Source: Pseudomonas fluorescens
GTDB lineage: Bacteria; Pseudomonadota; Gammaproteobacteria; Pseudomonadales; Pseudomonadaceae
Reading direction: 5' to 3'
NCBI RefSeq assembly: GCF_018614775.1
Contig: NZ_JAGGOF010000032.1
Coordinates: forward strand, 35,135-99,134
DNA length: 64,000 nt
In this document: positions 18,235 through 26,772 of the stretch, one piece after another
How positions within the stretch are numbered: position 1 is the first letter of the stretch
Layout of the letters: each line of letters opens with the position of its first letter
Made by a program: the position numbers and the translations under genes
Notes under the pieces: generated by a model
Databases searched by the model: none
Told to the model about the DNA's origin: nothing
Seen by the model: the letters and a program-made list of their open reading frames with translations, nothing else

Positions 18235-19107
18235 TCAGCCGGCTTCGGCCAGTGCGTCCAGCTCATCGAGCAGCTGCGGCGGGATCGTCAGCTCACTCGC
18301 CGTGAGGTTCTCCCGCAGGTGCACCGGCGACGAGGTACCAGGGATGAGCAGGATATTCGGCGAGCGTTGCAGCAGCCACGCCAGCGCAACACACAGCGGC
18401 GACGCCTCCAGGCGCGCCGCGACGCTGGACAAGGTCTGCGATTGCAGCGGCGTAAACCCTCCCAGCGGAAAGAACGGCACGTAGGCGATGCCTTCCCGGG
18501 CCAGGTCAGCGATGAGTTGCTCGTCGCCGCGATGGGTCAGGTTGTAGTGATTCTGCACGCACACGACGTTGGCGATGCCTTGGGCCTGCTTGACCTGCGA
18601 AGCGGTGACGTTACTCAGCCCCAGGTGCTTGATGAGGCCTTGGTGCTGCAATTCAGCCAGCACGGTGAACGCTTCTTCGATGGACTCCTGCCCGGGCGAA
18701 TGCAGGTTGCCCCAGGCCCGCAGGTTGACCACCTCCAACGCATCCAGCCCCAGGTTGCGCAAATTGTCGTGGACCGCCTGGGTCAACTCGGCGGGACTTT
18801 GTGCCGGGTTCCAGGAGGCGTCGGCGCCCCGCACGGCACCGACCTTGGTGACGATGACCAGCTCCTTGGCGTAGGGGTACAGCGCATCGCGGATCAGCCG
18901 GTTGGTGACATGGGGGCCGTAGAAGTCGGCGGTGTCGATGTGGTCGACCCCACTCGCCAGGGCTTCACGCAGTACGGCAATGGCCGCGGCCGGGTCCTTG
19001 GGCGGCCCGAACACATTCGCCCCCGCCAGTTGCATCGCGCCGTAGCCCATGCGGTTGACCGTACGCTCGCCCAGCAAAAAGCGGCCTGCCTTGCCTGCAA
19101 TGTTCAT
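18235..19107 (-). CDS. Aldo-keto reductase, YdbC/PdxI-like
   Basis: This 290-residue cytosolic TIM-barrel oxidoreductase is very like E. coli YdbC (PdxI, pyridoxal reductase): NRMGYGAMQLAG, HIDTADFYGPHVTNRLIRDALYPY, VQNHYNLTHR and FFPLGGFTPLQS are shared landmarks as I recall that protein. Three of the AKR tetrad are present (Asp58, Tyr63, Lys88), but the usual His in the fourth strand is Asn127 (EVVNLRAWG), as in this subgroup. NADPH binding is expected through the C-terminal IPGTSS segment. The gene is divergent from a LysR regulator, with a 12-bp palindrome between them. Confidence 0.88.
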   Translation of the reverse strand: MNIAGKAGRFLLGERTVNRMGYGAMQLAGANVFGPPKDPAAAIAVLREALASGVDHIDTADFYGPHVTNRLIRDALYPYAKELVIVTKVGAVRGADASWNPAQSPAELTQAVHDNLRNLGLDALEVVNLRAWGNLHSPGQESIEEAFTVLAELQHQGLIKHLGLSNVTASQVKQAQGIANVVCVQNHYNLTHRGDEQLIADLAREGIAYVPFFPLGGFTPLQSQTLSSVAARLEASPLCVALAWLLQRSPNILLIPGTSSPVHLRENLTASELTIPPQLLDELDALAEAG

Positions 19108-19130
19108 CTCGTTCCCCTTGGATCAATGTA

Positions 19131-19142
19131 AGTGGGCCCACT
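19131..19142. promoter_or_regulatory. Perfect 12-bp palindrome between aldo-keto reductase and LysR genes
   Basis: AGTGGGCCCACT is self-complementary and lies 24 bp upstream of the aldo-keto reductase start, in the 100-bp gap to the divergent LysR gene. Position and symmetry suggest an operator for that regulator; it is followed by CTATAG, which could be part of a -10 box. Confidence 0.4.
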
Positions 19143-19207
19143 ATAGGCATTGACCATCTCGTTGATAATCGGGTGCAATCGGCACGGGTTGTACGGCGGA
19201 GAGAACA

Positions 19208-20110
19208 ATGGCGACGGATATTCAAGACCTGCTGGCCTTTGTCGCGGTGGTCAACGCGGGGGGCTTTCGTGAAGGCGCGCGGCTGAGCGGTAAATCCGCC
19301 TCAAGCCTCAGCGATGCGGTGCGCCGGATGGAGAGCCGCCTGGGCGTGCGCCTGCTCAACCGCACCACCCGCAGCGTGGTGCCGACCGAGGCTGGCGCCC
19401 GGCTGATGGAGCGCATCGTGCCGGCTCTGGGTGAGGTCGAGTCGGCGATGGACGTGGTCAACGAGTACCGCGACCGCCCTTCGGGCACGCTGCGCTTGAA
19501 CGTCCCTGTCAGTGCCGCCAGGCTGGTGCTGCCCTCGATCATCACGCCGTTCCTGAAAAGCTACCCGGACATCCGCCTTGAGGTGATCGCCGAAGAGAGC
19601 TTCGTTGACGTCCTCGCCGCCGGTTGTGACGCCGGTATCCGCTACGACGAACGCCTTGAGCAGGACATGATCGCCATCCCCATCGGCCCACGCTTCCAGC
19701 GCTTCGCCACGGCCGCCTCACCGGCCTACCTCGACGCCAGGGGCCGCCCGGAGCACCCGCGGGACCTGCTCCAGCACGCTTGCCTGCGGGGCAAATTCGC
19801 CAGCGGTGCCATGCCGCTCTGGGAATATGAACGCGACGGCGAAACCGTGAGCATCGACCCCAGCGGTCCGTTGATCGTGAGGGTGGGCGGTGCGGTGGAC
19901 CTGGCGGTACAGGCCGCCCTGGATGGGCTGGGCATCGTCTACCTGTTCGAGGACTGGCTGCGACCGTACCTGGACAGCGGCGCCCTGGAACCGGTGCTCG
20001 AACCCTGGTGGCAACGCTTTACCGGGCCTTTCCTGTACTACCCCGGTCGCCGCTACCTGCCTTCACCGCTGCGGGCTTTCGTGGACTTCATCCATGCCCA
20101 GCACGCTTGA
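19208..20110 (+). CDS. LysR-family transcriptional regulator
   Basis: This 300-residue LysR-type regulator has the N-terminal winged helix (NAGGFREGARLSGKSASSLS) and an effector domain starting LRLNVPVSAARLVLP. GGAGAG precedes the ATG. It is divergent from the YdbC/PdxI-like aldo-keto reductase and probably regulates it. The N-terminus, with VAVVNAGGF and RRMESRLGVRLLNRTTRS, is typical of the DmlR-like branch. The ligand is unknown. Confidence 0.93.
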   Translation: MATDIQDLLAFVAVVNAGGFREGARLSGKSASSLSDAVRRMESRLGVRLLNRTTRSVVPTEAGARLMERIVPALGEVESAMDVVNEYRDRPSGTLRLNVPVSAARLVLPSIITPFLKSYPDIRLEVIAEESFVDVLAAGCDAGIRYDERLEQDMIAIPIGPRFQRFATAASPAYLDARGRPEHPRDLLQHACLRGKFASGAMPLWEYERDGETVSIDPSGPLIVRVGGAVDLAVQAALDGLGIVYLFEDWLRPYLDSGALEPVLEPWWQRFTGPFLYYPGRRYLPSPLRAFVDFIHAQHA

Positions 20111-20154
20111 ACAGGAGCGTGGAGGCAGGTTTATCTTCTGAATACCACCCACCC

Positions 20155-21198
20155 TCAAAGCCGCGCCTCGGCGCCCTCGTTGCGAAACGCACTGGGGCTC
20201 ATTCCGGTCCAGCGCCGGAACGCCCGGCGGAAACTGCGCACGTCGCTGTAGCCGACCTCTTCGGTGATGCGCTCGATGGACAGCTCGGGATTGGCCAGCA
20301 GGTTCAGGGTCCGGCCACGGCGCACCTGTTCGAGCAGGGCCTCGAAGGTCAGGCTGTGTTCGGTCAGGCGTCGGCGCAGGGTGCGGCTGCTCATGTTGAG
20401 GTCGCTGGCGATCTTCTCGATGTGGCTGCCACGGGTCAGGTCCCGGGCAATCGCCCGCTCCACGGCCTGGATCAGATCGATCTTCTGGTGGACCTGGGCG
20501 GCCTCCTGCTCAAGCAGGGCCAAGGCCTGGCGCAAGGCCAGCGGGTGATGATTGGGCAGGCGCACGTCGAGCCAGCGGACATCGATCAACATGCGATTGT
20601 GCCGGCAACCGAAGCGCACGTCCGGCCCCAGGATCCGCTGGTATTCCTGGGCATAGGACGGTGCGGCGTGCATGAACTCCACCGCCTGGGGTTTGAAATC
20701 GGCGCCCGCCAACGCCCGACCGTAGACCATCAGGCTGGCGAAGAACTCTTCCACCGCGAACACCTGGACCTCCGCAAACGGCAGGCGACAGGTCGCGTCG
20801 ACCATGATCCGGTCAGCGGCTTCTTCGACACTGGTCACGGCGATGCCGCCCGTGGTGTGCTGGTAACGGATGCCCAGGCCGAAGGCGTCGCGCAGCGTCT
20901 CGCACAGCGACAGGACGTGGCCCAACAGGCCCAGGGTGCCAAGCACGTTACGGTCGCCCACCCACAAGCCCAGGCCTTGGTCAGGCAACAGTTTGAGCGC
21001 CCGTTGAATCATGATCACCGCCTGGCGATAGGAAATCCGTTGGGCGGGGTCCTGCAGATCATCGAGCCCGAACCCCAGGCCGCGACACAGGCTGGCGGCG
21101 TCGAAGCCTCTGTTCGCCACCACCTCTGCCAGGGTTTGCAGCAGGAAGGGCGAGACCAGCGCCAGTTCATAGGTGGGGTCGAGGACTTTGATTGGCAT
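20155..21198 (-). CDS. AraC-family regulator (OruR/arabinose-binding-domain type)
   Basis: This 347-residue regulator has a large N-terminal ligand domain (residues 1-230) of the type found in OruR-like AraC proteins and a C-terminal pair of helix-turn-helices with IEKIASDLNMSSRTLRRRL and IERITEEVGYSDVRSFRRAF, ending in TGMSPSAFR. The start is uncertain: ATG at 21198 gives the usual N-terminus, while 21249 and 21261 are in frame. It is divergent from the SphA-like outer membrane gene, which is its most obvious candidate target. Confidence 0.88.
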   Translation of the reverse strand: MPIKVLDPTYELALVSPFLLQTLAEVVANRGFDAASLCRGLGFGLDDLQDPAQRISYRQAVIMIQRALKLLPDQGLGLWVGDRNVLGTLGLLGHVLSLCETLRDAFGLGIRYQHTTGGIAVTSVEEAADRIMVDATCRLPFAEVQVFAVEEFFASLMVYGRALAGADFKPQAVEFMHAAPSYAQEYQRILGPDVRFGCRHNRMLIDVRWLDVRLPNHHPLALRQALALLEQEAAQVHQKIDLIQAVERAIARDLTRGSHIEKIASDLNMSSRTLRRRLTEHSLTFEALLEQVRRGRTLNLLANPELSIERITEEVGYSDVRSFRRAFRRWTGMSPSAFRNEGAEARL

Positions 21199-21403
21199 GG
21201 GCGGGGTCCGGAGCACGTTAGGCGGCGTTTTTGTAACCGGTTGTTTCATGAACGTTAGCATGGGCCAGCGCAATGGGGGACAGAAAATGTGGCCGCCCAA
21301 GTCCCCTGTGTGGCCGCCAATACCCTGCCCTGGCGACGGCTAACGGCTTATTTCTATGGCTCGGACTTTCGGTGCGTCTCCAACAATAATAACGAGCTCC
21401 CTC

Positions 21404-22342
21404 ATGAACCCGATCCGCACGACATTCGCCTTGCAACTGACCCTCGGCCTGGCCGTGACCCTGCCCGCCCTGGCGACGGAGTCCGGGGTCGACAACATCG
21501 GTCCCGGCACCGACGGCTTTTTCGTGTTGCCGCTGGAAGTCGACAGCCTTCCCGACAACATGATCGCGTTCAACCTCTACTACAACCATTACAAGGCACG
21601 CAAATTCAACATCAGCTCATTGGGCGGCGACGTGCCCAAGGTTGAAATCGAATCCACGGCGGTGGTCCCGCGTATCGACTACCTGAGCCCGTTGCGCGTG
21701 GCCGGTGGGCGACTGGGTCTCTACATCGCCCAGCCGTGGATCAAGCAAGAGGTGTCGGTGTTCGGCCTGCATGACACCCGCGAAGGCATGGGCGACACCA
21801 CCGTTTCACCGATCGTGCTCTGGGACATGGGCAAGAACCTGACCCTGGCCGCTGCGGTGGAAATCACCGTGCCGACCGGTGAATACAGCACCGACCGACT
21901 GGCCAACACCAGCAACAATTTCTACACCTACAAACCGTTGTTCTCCTTCACCTGGTTGCCCACCGAGGACACCGAGGTGTCGATGAAGACCACCTACAGC
22001 TTCAACCGCGAGAACAAGGACACCGACTACCGTTCGGGGCAGATTTTCCACTTCGATTATTCCGCCAGTTATCGGGTCACCGACAACCTGAGGCTGGGGC
22101 TCAATGGCTACTACCTCAAGCAGACCACCGACGACAAACAGTACGGCCGCACCGTGCAGTTCGCCGGCCAGGACGTCAACGACGGCGTGCGCGGCCAGGT
22201 CTTCGCCATCGGCCCGGCGCTGCACCTGACCTTCCTCAAGTACGCCAGCGCCGAGATCCGCTGGGCCAAGGAGTTCGACGTGGAGAACCGCCCCGAAGGT
22301 GAAATGCTCTGGGCCAAGGTCAGTATTCCGTTTGCGTTCTAA
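21404..22342 (+). CDS. SphA / phenol MetA-type outer-membrane protein
   Basis: This 312-residue protein has a Sec signal peptide (residues 1-24, ending in LPALATES) and a body of alternating hydrophobic residues ending in aromatic Phe (WAKVSIPFAF), the pattern of an outer-membrane beta barrel. GTDGFFVLP near the start and AVEITVPTGEYS in the middle are marks of the SphA/phenol-degradation meta-pathway family, whose members are thought to admit hydrophobic substrates. It is divergent from an AraC-family gene and lies next to the 3' end of the exported oxidase operon, so a link to either is possible. Confidence 0.83.
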   Translation: MNPIRTTFALQLTLGLAVTLPALATESGVDNIGPGTDGFFVLPLEVDSLPDNMIAFNLYYNHYKARKFNISSLGGDVPKVEIESTAVVPRIDYLSPLRVAGGRLGLYIAQPWIKQEVSVFGLHDTREGMGDTTVSPIVLWDMGKNLTLAAAVEITVPTGEYSTDRLANTSNNFYTYKPLFSFTWLPTEDTEVSMKTTYSFNRENKDTDYRSGQIFHFDYSASYRVTDNLRLGLNGYYLKQTTDDKQYGRTVQFAGQDVNDGVRGQVFAIGPALHLTFLKYASAEIRWAKEFDVENRPEGEMLWAKVSIPFAF

Positions 22343-22358
22343 GCGCCTCCTCTGATCA

Positions 22359-22383
22359 TTCCCACGCTCTGCGTGGGAACGAT
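22359..22383. repeat. Type C palindromic repeat (GTTCCCACGC..GCGTGGGAAC)
   Basis: TTCCCACGCTCTGCGTGGGAA is a hairpin of a second interspersed repeat family, different from the REPs above. It lies between the converging SphA-like and PLP-fold genes and may act as a bidirectional terminator. The same family recurs at 51.2-51.4 kb. Confidence 0.8.
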
Positions 22384-22392
22384 CAACCCGGT

Positions 22393-23676
22393 TCAGCTAT
22401 AGACCGGCCACTGCTCGACAATCTTGCCCCCACGCACCGCCAGCAGATCGCCGAATTGCAGCAACACCGACTCCGTCTGGGTGGGCCGCAGGAAAACCTG
22501 GTCCTCCAGCCCCAACCCCACCGCTTGCGAACCGTTGACCATTTCCTGGTTGGAGCTGCGGCCGTAGAGACCATTGCTCTGCAAGCCCGAGGGCGATTCG
22601 AGATCGGCCATCCAGTTGCCGCCGTAGATGAAAAACGTCGCGCGCTGGTTCACGTCCCACCAGGAAAATATCTGCGATGTGTCGTCCAGTGCCGGGATAT
22701 TCACCGCGCCGGTGCGCTTCAATACCGGCGTGGCGATGTAGGCGGCCGGCACGTGCTCGCGCAACGAGGGCAAGTCGTAATGGCTGGGCTTGAGCATCGC
22801 CGTGCCCACCGACACTTCGGTGCTGAGGCTTTCCTGTTCATGCAGGCGATAGCTCGGGCTGCCGGCGGTGTTGAAGGTCAGGCTCGGGTGCCACAAATCG
22901 GGGTAACGCAGACGAAGGAAATCCACCCGCGTGGTGTAGATCGCCATGACCCGCGACAGCAGCGTTTCGGGGCTTGCCAGCAACTCGGGCACGCCCATGC
23001 CCACGAACGGGTCGTAGCCCATGAACCCGGCGAACTCCAGTTGTGCCGGGTGTGCCCGGATCAGTTTGAGCATCGCGTCCAGGCTCGCTTCGTCGGCCAC
23101 ACCGCCCCGGTGCAGGCCGACGTCCAGTTCAATATTGACCCGCAAACGCGTGCCCAGGCCTTGGGCCAGGGCACGGTATTGTTCCAGCCGTTCAGGCGTG
23201 TCCAGCAGCCATTGCAACTGCCGCGATGGATCGAACGGTCCCTTGTGCTGCTGATAAAACAGCTCGGCAGAGCGCACCGGCAGAGGCTTGCCCAGCAAGA
23301 TATCGGCATCGGCAAATTGCAGCGCATCGTGGTTGAGAAACGGCTGGTGGAACGACATCAATCGTCGCGTTTCGGCCCGCTGGGCGATGTAGTTCAGCAA
23401 CCCGGCTGACGGCAATGATTTCTCCACCAGCCGCAGTTGCTTGCCGGTGCGCCGGACCGAGGCCTTGGCCACGTCGATGTTGTGATCCAGACGATCCAGG
23501 TCCACCAGTATCACCGGACGCATCGGACCGTTGGCCTTGAGCTCGCGGTTCAACTGGCGGAAATAATCGGTGTAGGGTCCGCCCCGGTCTTGCGGCCGCA
23601 ACAGCGCACCGACGCCAGCGAGCAACACCCCCGCACCCAATGTCCCCTTGAGAAAGCCGCGACGATTGAAGCCCAT
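22393..23676 (-). CDS. Tat-exported alanine-racemase-fold (DSD1-like) PLP enzyme
   Basis: This 427-residue protein begins with a twin-arginine signal (NRRGFLKGTLGAG, hydrophobic to residue 26) and then an alanine racemase N-terminal/D-serine dehydratase-like domain. VILVDLDRLDHNI leads to Lys86 in RLVEKSLPS, the likely PLP lysine, followed by LRVNIELDVGLHRGG and TFNTAGSPSYRLHE. Family members act on D-amino acids or beta-hydroxy amino acids. Tat export means it would fold and load its cofactor in the cytosol first. Its ATG overlaps the TGA of the lactone oxidase gene (TGATG), so it is the third gene of a cytochrome c/oxidase operon. The substrate is unknown. Confidence 0.82.
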   Translation of the reverse strand: MGFNRRGFLKGTLGAGVLLAGVGALLRPQDRGGPYTDYFRQLNRELKANGPMRPVILVDLDRLDHNIDVAKASVRRTGKQLRLVEKSLPSAGLLNYIAQRAETRRLMSFHQPFLNHDALQFADADILLGKPLPVRSAELFYQQHKGPFDPSRQLQWLLDTPERLEQYRALAQGLGTRLRVNIELDVGLHRGGVADEASLDAMLKLIRAHPAQLEFAGFMGYDPFVGMGVPELLASPETLLSRVMAIYTTRVDFLRLRYPDLWHPSLTFNTAGSPSYRLHEQESLSTEVSVGTAMLKPSHYDLPSLREHVPAAYIATPVLKRTGAVNIPALDDTSQIFSWWDVNQRATFFIYGGNWMADLESPSGLQSNGLYGRSSNQEMVNGSQAVGLGLEDQVFLRPTQTESVLLQFGDLLAVRGGKIVEQWPVYS

Positions 23677-25070
23677 CAGTTCACCCCCAGAATCGTCGAC
23701 AGATGCCCGTTGAGAAATTTGCCGGTGGGGTCCAGGGCCTGGCGCACCTGGGCGAATTCATCCCAGCGCGGGTACAGCGCCTGCAACGCCCGGGCATTGA
23801 GCGAATGCAATTTCCCCCAGTGCGGACGGCCCTGGTACTTCCAGAAAACCGGCTCGATGGCGGCAAAGAAATTGTGATGGTCCATCTGGTAATGCTGGTG
23901 CACCGAGATCGAGCAACTGTCTCGCCCTTCGAACATGCTCAGGGCGATGTCGTCGGCCTTCACGTAGCGGTATTCGATGGGAAACCAGGTGCGCAGGTCC
24001 TTGTCGCGGATCAGCGCGAGAATCTCCCGCAGGCACGCCGGGCCGTGTTCGGCCGGGACCGAGTATTCCATTTCGTTGAAGCGCACGGTGCGGGCGTTGG
24101 CGTAGATCTCATGGGAGTCGCCGATGCGGTCGTCGAAACTGGCGATCAGCCGCAAGCTGTTCAAGAGCGTCCGGCGGGTGGCCGGAAAATCGCTGCCGTA
24201 CTTGTCGAGTTTTTCGATCAGGGTGACGAACTCGTTACCGCCCTCTTCTTCCGGGCTGATGGGCGGCGTGGCGGGGTCAGTCGTCTCGTTCAGGGCGATC
24301 GACAAGGCATAGTCGGAGTGGGTGACGACCTGCATTTCCCAGTGCTGATTGTCGCGGGTATTGGTTTCGACGTCCTCCAGTAACTCTTCGGTTTTTGCCA
24401 CCCACTGGCGCTCACGCAACCGATAGGCCGGGCGATTCTGCAAGCGCACCCGGGTCACCAGCCCCAGCGCGCCGAGGGAGACCCGGCCGGCCTTGAACAC
24501 TTCAGGATGACACTGGGCATCGCAATCAAGGACCTCGCCACTGGCGGTCACCAATTGCAAACCGACGACCTGGGACGAATAGGAACCGAACGCCTTGCCG
24601 GTGCCGTGGGTGGAGGTCGAGATGGCACCCGCGAGCGTCTGGTAATCCACATCGGCCATGTTCGGCAAAGCCTGGCCGATGGCCTTGAGCGCCGGACCCA
24701 TGCGCGACATCGGCGTGCCGCCGCCGAACTCGGCTTGCAGGCTCGCTGCGTCGTGATCCAGCAGGCCGCTGAAAAAGCTCAGGGACAACAGGGTGCCGTC
24801 GGTGGGCACCAGCGCGCTGAAGGAGTGACCGGATCCCACTGGACGAATCCGCCCTTCGGCGCGGGTCACCACTTGCACCAGTTCATCGAGGTCCTTGGGC
24901 GCCAGGCGTGCCGCCGGCAGGCAGCTTTGCGCGCCGGACCAGTTGCGCCACGGGATCAGTCGAGGTGCGCGTATCAATTCGGCCAGCGCACCCTGGCTGC
25001 CAAGCGCCATGAAGGCGGCGACAACGCCGGCCCCTTGCAGCAATCGGCGCCGTGAATAGTCCATCGTCAT
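23676..25070 (-). CDS. Tat-exported D-arabinono-1,4-lactone oxidase-like FAD enzyme
   Basis: This 464-residue protein has a twin-arginine signal (YSRRRLLQGAGVV, cleaved near ALA at residue 30) followed by a VAO-type FAD domain: RIRPVGSGHSFSALVPTDG, where the His is the usual covalent FAD site, LAGAISTSTHGTG and SLGALGLVTRVRL. The C-terminal half carries the sugar-1,4-lactone oxidase domain with RYVKADD and a final HWGKLH and DPTGKFLNGHL. It follows the cytochrome c gene by 19 bp and overlaps the PLP-fold gene by 1 bp. A natural reading is a periplasmic dehydrogenase that passes electrons to that cytochrome. Its substrate, a sugar lactone or alditol, is not shown. Confidence 0.88.
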   Translation of the reverse strand: MTMDYSRRRLLQGAGVVAAFMALGSQGALAELIRAPRLIPWRNWSGAQSCLPAARLAPKDLDELVQVVTRAEGRIRPVGSGHSFSALVPTDGTLLSLSFFSGLLDHDAASLQAEFGGGTPMSRMGPALKAIGQALPNMADVDYQTLAGAISTSTHGTGKAFGSYSSQVVGLQLVTASGEVLDCDAQCHPEVFKAGRVSLGALGLVTRVRLQNRPAYRLRERQWVAKTEELLEDVETNTRDNQHWEMQVVTHSDYALSIALNETTDPATPPISPEEEGGNEFVTLIEKLDKYGSDFPATRRTLLNSLRLIASFDDRIGDSHEIYANARTVRFNEMEYSVPAEHGPACLREILALIRDKDLRTWFPIEYRYVKADDIALSMFEGRDSCSISVHQHYQMDHHNFFAAIEPVFWKYQGRPHWGKLHSLNARALQALYPRWDEFAQVRQALDPTGKFLNGHLSTILGVN

Positions 25071-25089
25071 GCCGTGGTCCCCCTGCTGG

Positions 25090-25461
25090 TCATTGGAAAT
25101 GTTGGCCGGACATGAAGGCAATCAAGGCCAGGAACTGGTCTTCGGAACAGTGCATGCACAGGCCCATCGGCGGCATGCCGTTGTAGCCGTTGATCGCGTG
25201 GTCCAGCAGGGTGTCGGCGCCCTGGGCCACCCGCGGCGCCCAGGCAGTGGTATCGCCGGTCAATGGCGCGCCGGCGCCGGGGTTGGCATGGCAGAGCTTG
25301 CAACTGCTGTCGTAGACCTGGGCCAACGCCATGTCGGTGGGCATCGCCGTGTAGACCGTGGGCGCGGGAGGCTTGGGCTCCTTACCGCAACCGGCGAGCA
25401 GCGCGCCGAGCAATACGATAGCGGCGGTTTGAAGCAATGTTGGGGGTGTGGTTGCCGGCAT
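25090..25461 (-). CDS. Lipoprotein cytochrome c (c5-like)
   Basis: This 123-residue protein has a lipoprotein signal ending LLGALLAGC (lipidated Cys25) and one haem site CKLCH (Cys54, Cys57, His58). A methionine in NGMPPMG (residues 94-100) is the likely sixth ligand, and the CMHC pair at 102-105 is the c5-type disulfide. It should be anchored to a membrane on the periplasmic side. It is the first gene of the operon with the lactone oxidase and PLP-fold proteins, so it probably accepts electrons from the oxidase. Confidence 0.9.
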   Translation of the reverse strand: MPATTPPTLLQTAAIVLLGALLAGCGKEPKPPAPTVYTAMPTDMALAQVYDSSCKLCHANPGAGAPLTGDTTAWAPRVAQGADTLLDHAINGYNGMPPMGLCMHCSEDQFLALIAFMSGQHFQ

Positions 25462-25651
25462 AAGGCCCCTCTTTACGGCGCATGGCTGCGCCCTTTTTAT
25501 TGTGGGTCAGGCAGTTCCCACGTTAAGGCACGCCGGCGCGGCGGCTGAGGTCATTGGGGGCCATAAAAGGGGGCTTGGGCGGCCAGCACCGGTGTCGGGG
25601 ATTGTTGATACCAACGCCGGCAGGGACATTGAAGCAAAGCTTGCTCCAGAC

Positions 25652-25738
25652 GTGTGGGAGCAAAGCTTGCTCGCGATACCGGCCGCGATCTGTAAAGGCC
25701 GAGTTGACTTCATCGCGGGCAAGCCTTGCTCCCACAGT
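25652..25738. repeat. REP pair, AAGCTTGCTC variant
   Basis: TGTGGGAGCAAAGCTTGCTCGCGAT and the inverse ATCGCGGGCAAGCCTTGCTCCCACA face each other in the 308-bp gap between the cytochrome c promoter region and the next LysR gene. No ORF is seen in the gap. Confidence 0.9.
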
Positions 25739-25769
25739 GACGCTCATCACAGGGTTGCGTCTGCCCCTA

Positions 25770-26654
25770 TCAGGGCAGCAACACCCCCTGCTCCCGCTCG
25801 CACAGCTGCACCACGTAATCCCACAACACCCGCAGCCGCACGGACTTGTGCAGTTCGCGGCGGGTGCTGATCCAGTAGCTGCGGCGGATGGTCTCGTCCG
25901 GCAGCAAGGGCACCAGCGTCGGGTCGCCGCTGGCCATGTAGCAAGGCAGTACGGCGATCCCCAGGCCCGAGCGCGCGGCCTGTTGCTGGGCGATGACGCT
26001 GGTGCTGTGGAACACCACCCGCGGGTTGCGGCAGAAGCTGTTGAGGAACATCAGCTCCTGGCTGAACAGCAGGTCGTCGACATAACCGATCCAGGCGTGG
26101 CGGGCCAGGTCTTCGCGGCTGCGCAGGGGTGGCGAGCGGTCCAGGTAGGCCTGGCTGGCGTACAGCGCCAGGCTGTAGTCGGTGAGTTTGCGGGTCACCA
26201 ACAGGTCCGCCGCCGGGCGTTCGAGGTGGATGCTGATTTCCGCTTCACGGTTGAGGATGCTGACGAACCGCGGCACCGCCACCAGCTCCACCTCCAGCCC
26301 GGGATAACGTTGGAACAGCCCGTCCATGCGACTGGCAAGGAACATGATGCCGAGCCCTTCGGTTACCCCCAGGCGAATCTTGCCCAGGGGCGCGCTGGAC
26401 TGGGTGATGTCTTCCTGGGCGAGCAACGCCACGTTTTCCATGGCCTCGGCATGCTTGAGCAGCGTCTCGCCGGCCGGGGTCAATTCGTAGCCTTGGGCAT
26501 GCTGGACAAACAACGCGGTACCCAGGCTCTTCTCGATGGCCTCGATGTGCCGGGCCACCGTGGCGTGGGTGGTGTTCAGGCGTCGCGCGGCCGTCAGCAG
26601 CCGGCCGCTGCGTTGCAGTTCCAGAAAGTACCGCAGGTCATTCCAGTCGAACAT
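25770..26654 (-). CDS. LysR-family transcriptional regulator
   Basis: This 294-residue LysR-type regulator has an N-terminal HTH (SGRLLTAARRLNTTHATVARHI) and an effector domain starting KIRLGVTEGLGIMFL. AGGAG precedes the start. It is divergent from the GMC oxidoreductase gene; two identical 10-bp repeats spaced 21 bp lie in the shared region. It probably controls the GMC oxidoreductase and the MHS transporter beyond it. Confidence 0.93.
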   Translation of the reverse strand: MFDWNDLRYFLELQRSGRLLTAARRLNTTHATVARHIEAIEKSLGTALFVQHAQGYELTPAGETLLKHAEAMENVALLAQEDITQSSAPLGKIRLGVTEGLGIMFLASRMDGLFQRYPGLEVELVAVPRFVSILNREAEISIHLERPAADLLVTRKLTDYSLALYASQAYLDRSPPLRSREDLARHAWIGYVDDLLFSQELMFLNSFCRNPRVVFHSTSVIAQQQAARSGLGIAVLPCYMASGDPTLVPLLPDETIRRSYWISTRRELHKSVRLRVLWDYVVQLCEREQGVLLP

Positions 26655-26702
26655 GGGGCGCTCCTTGCGCGTCGTTGTTTATAAACGCACAGCCACTGCG
26701 CA

Positions 26703-26733
26703 AAAACTAACATTCTTTTGACGAAAACTAACA
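26703..26733. promoter_or_regulatory. Direct repeats AAAACTAACA, 21-bp spacing
   Basis: AAAACTAACA occurs at 26703-26712 and 26724-26733, start to start 21 bp, which is two helical turns. They sit between the divergent LysR and GMC genes. Equal-face repeats of this kind are typical regulator sites; which protein binds is inferred. Confidence 0.45.
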
Positions 26734-26772
26734 ACTAGGATGAATCCCAGAAAAACAACAATGAGGTCGCGC

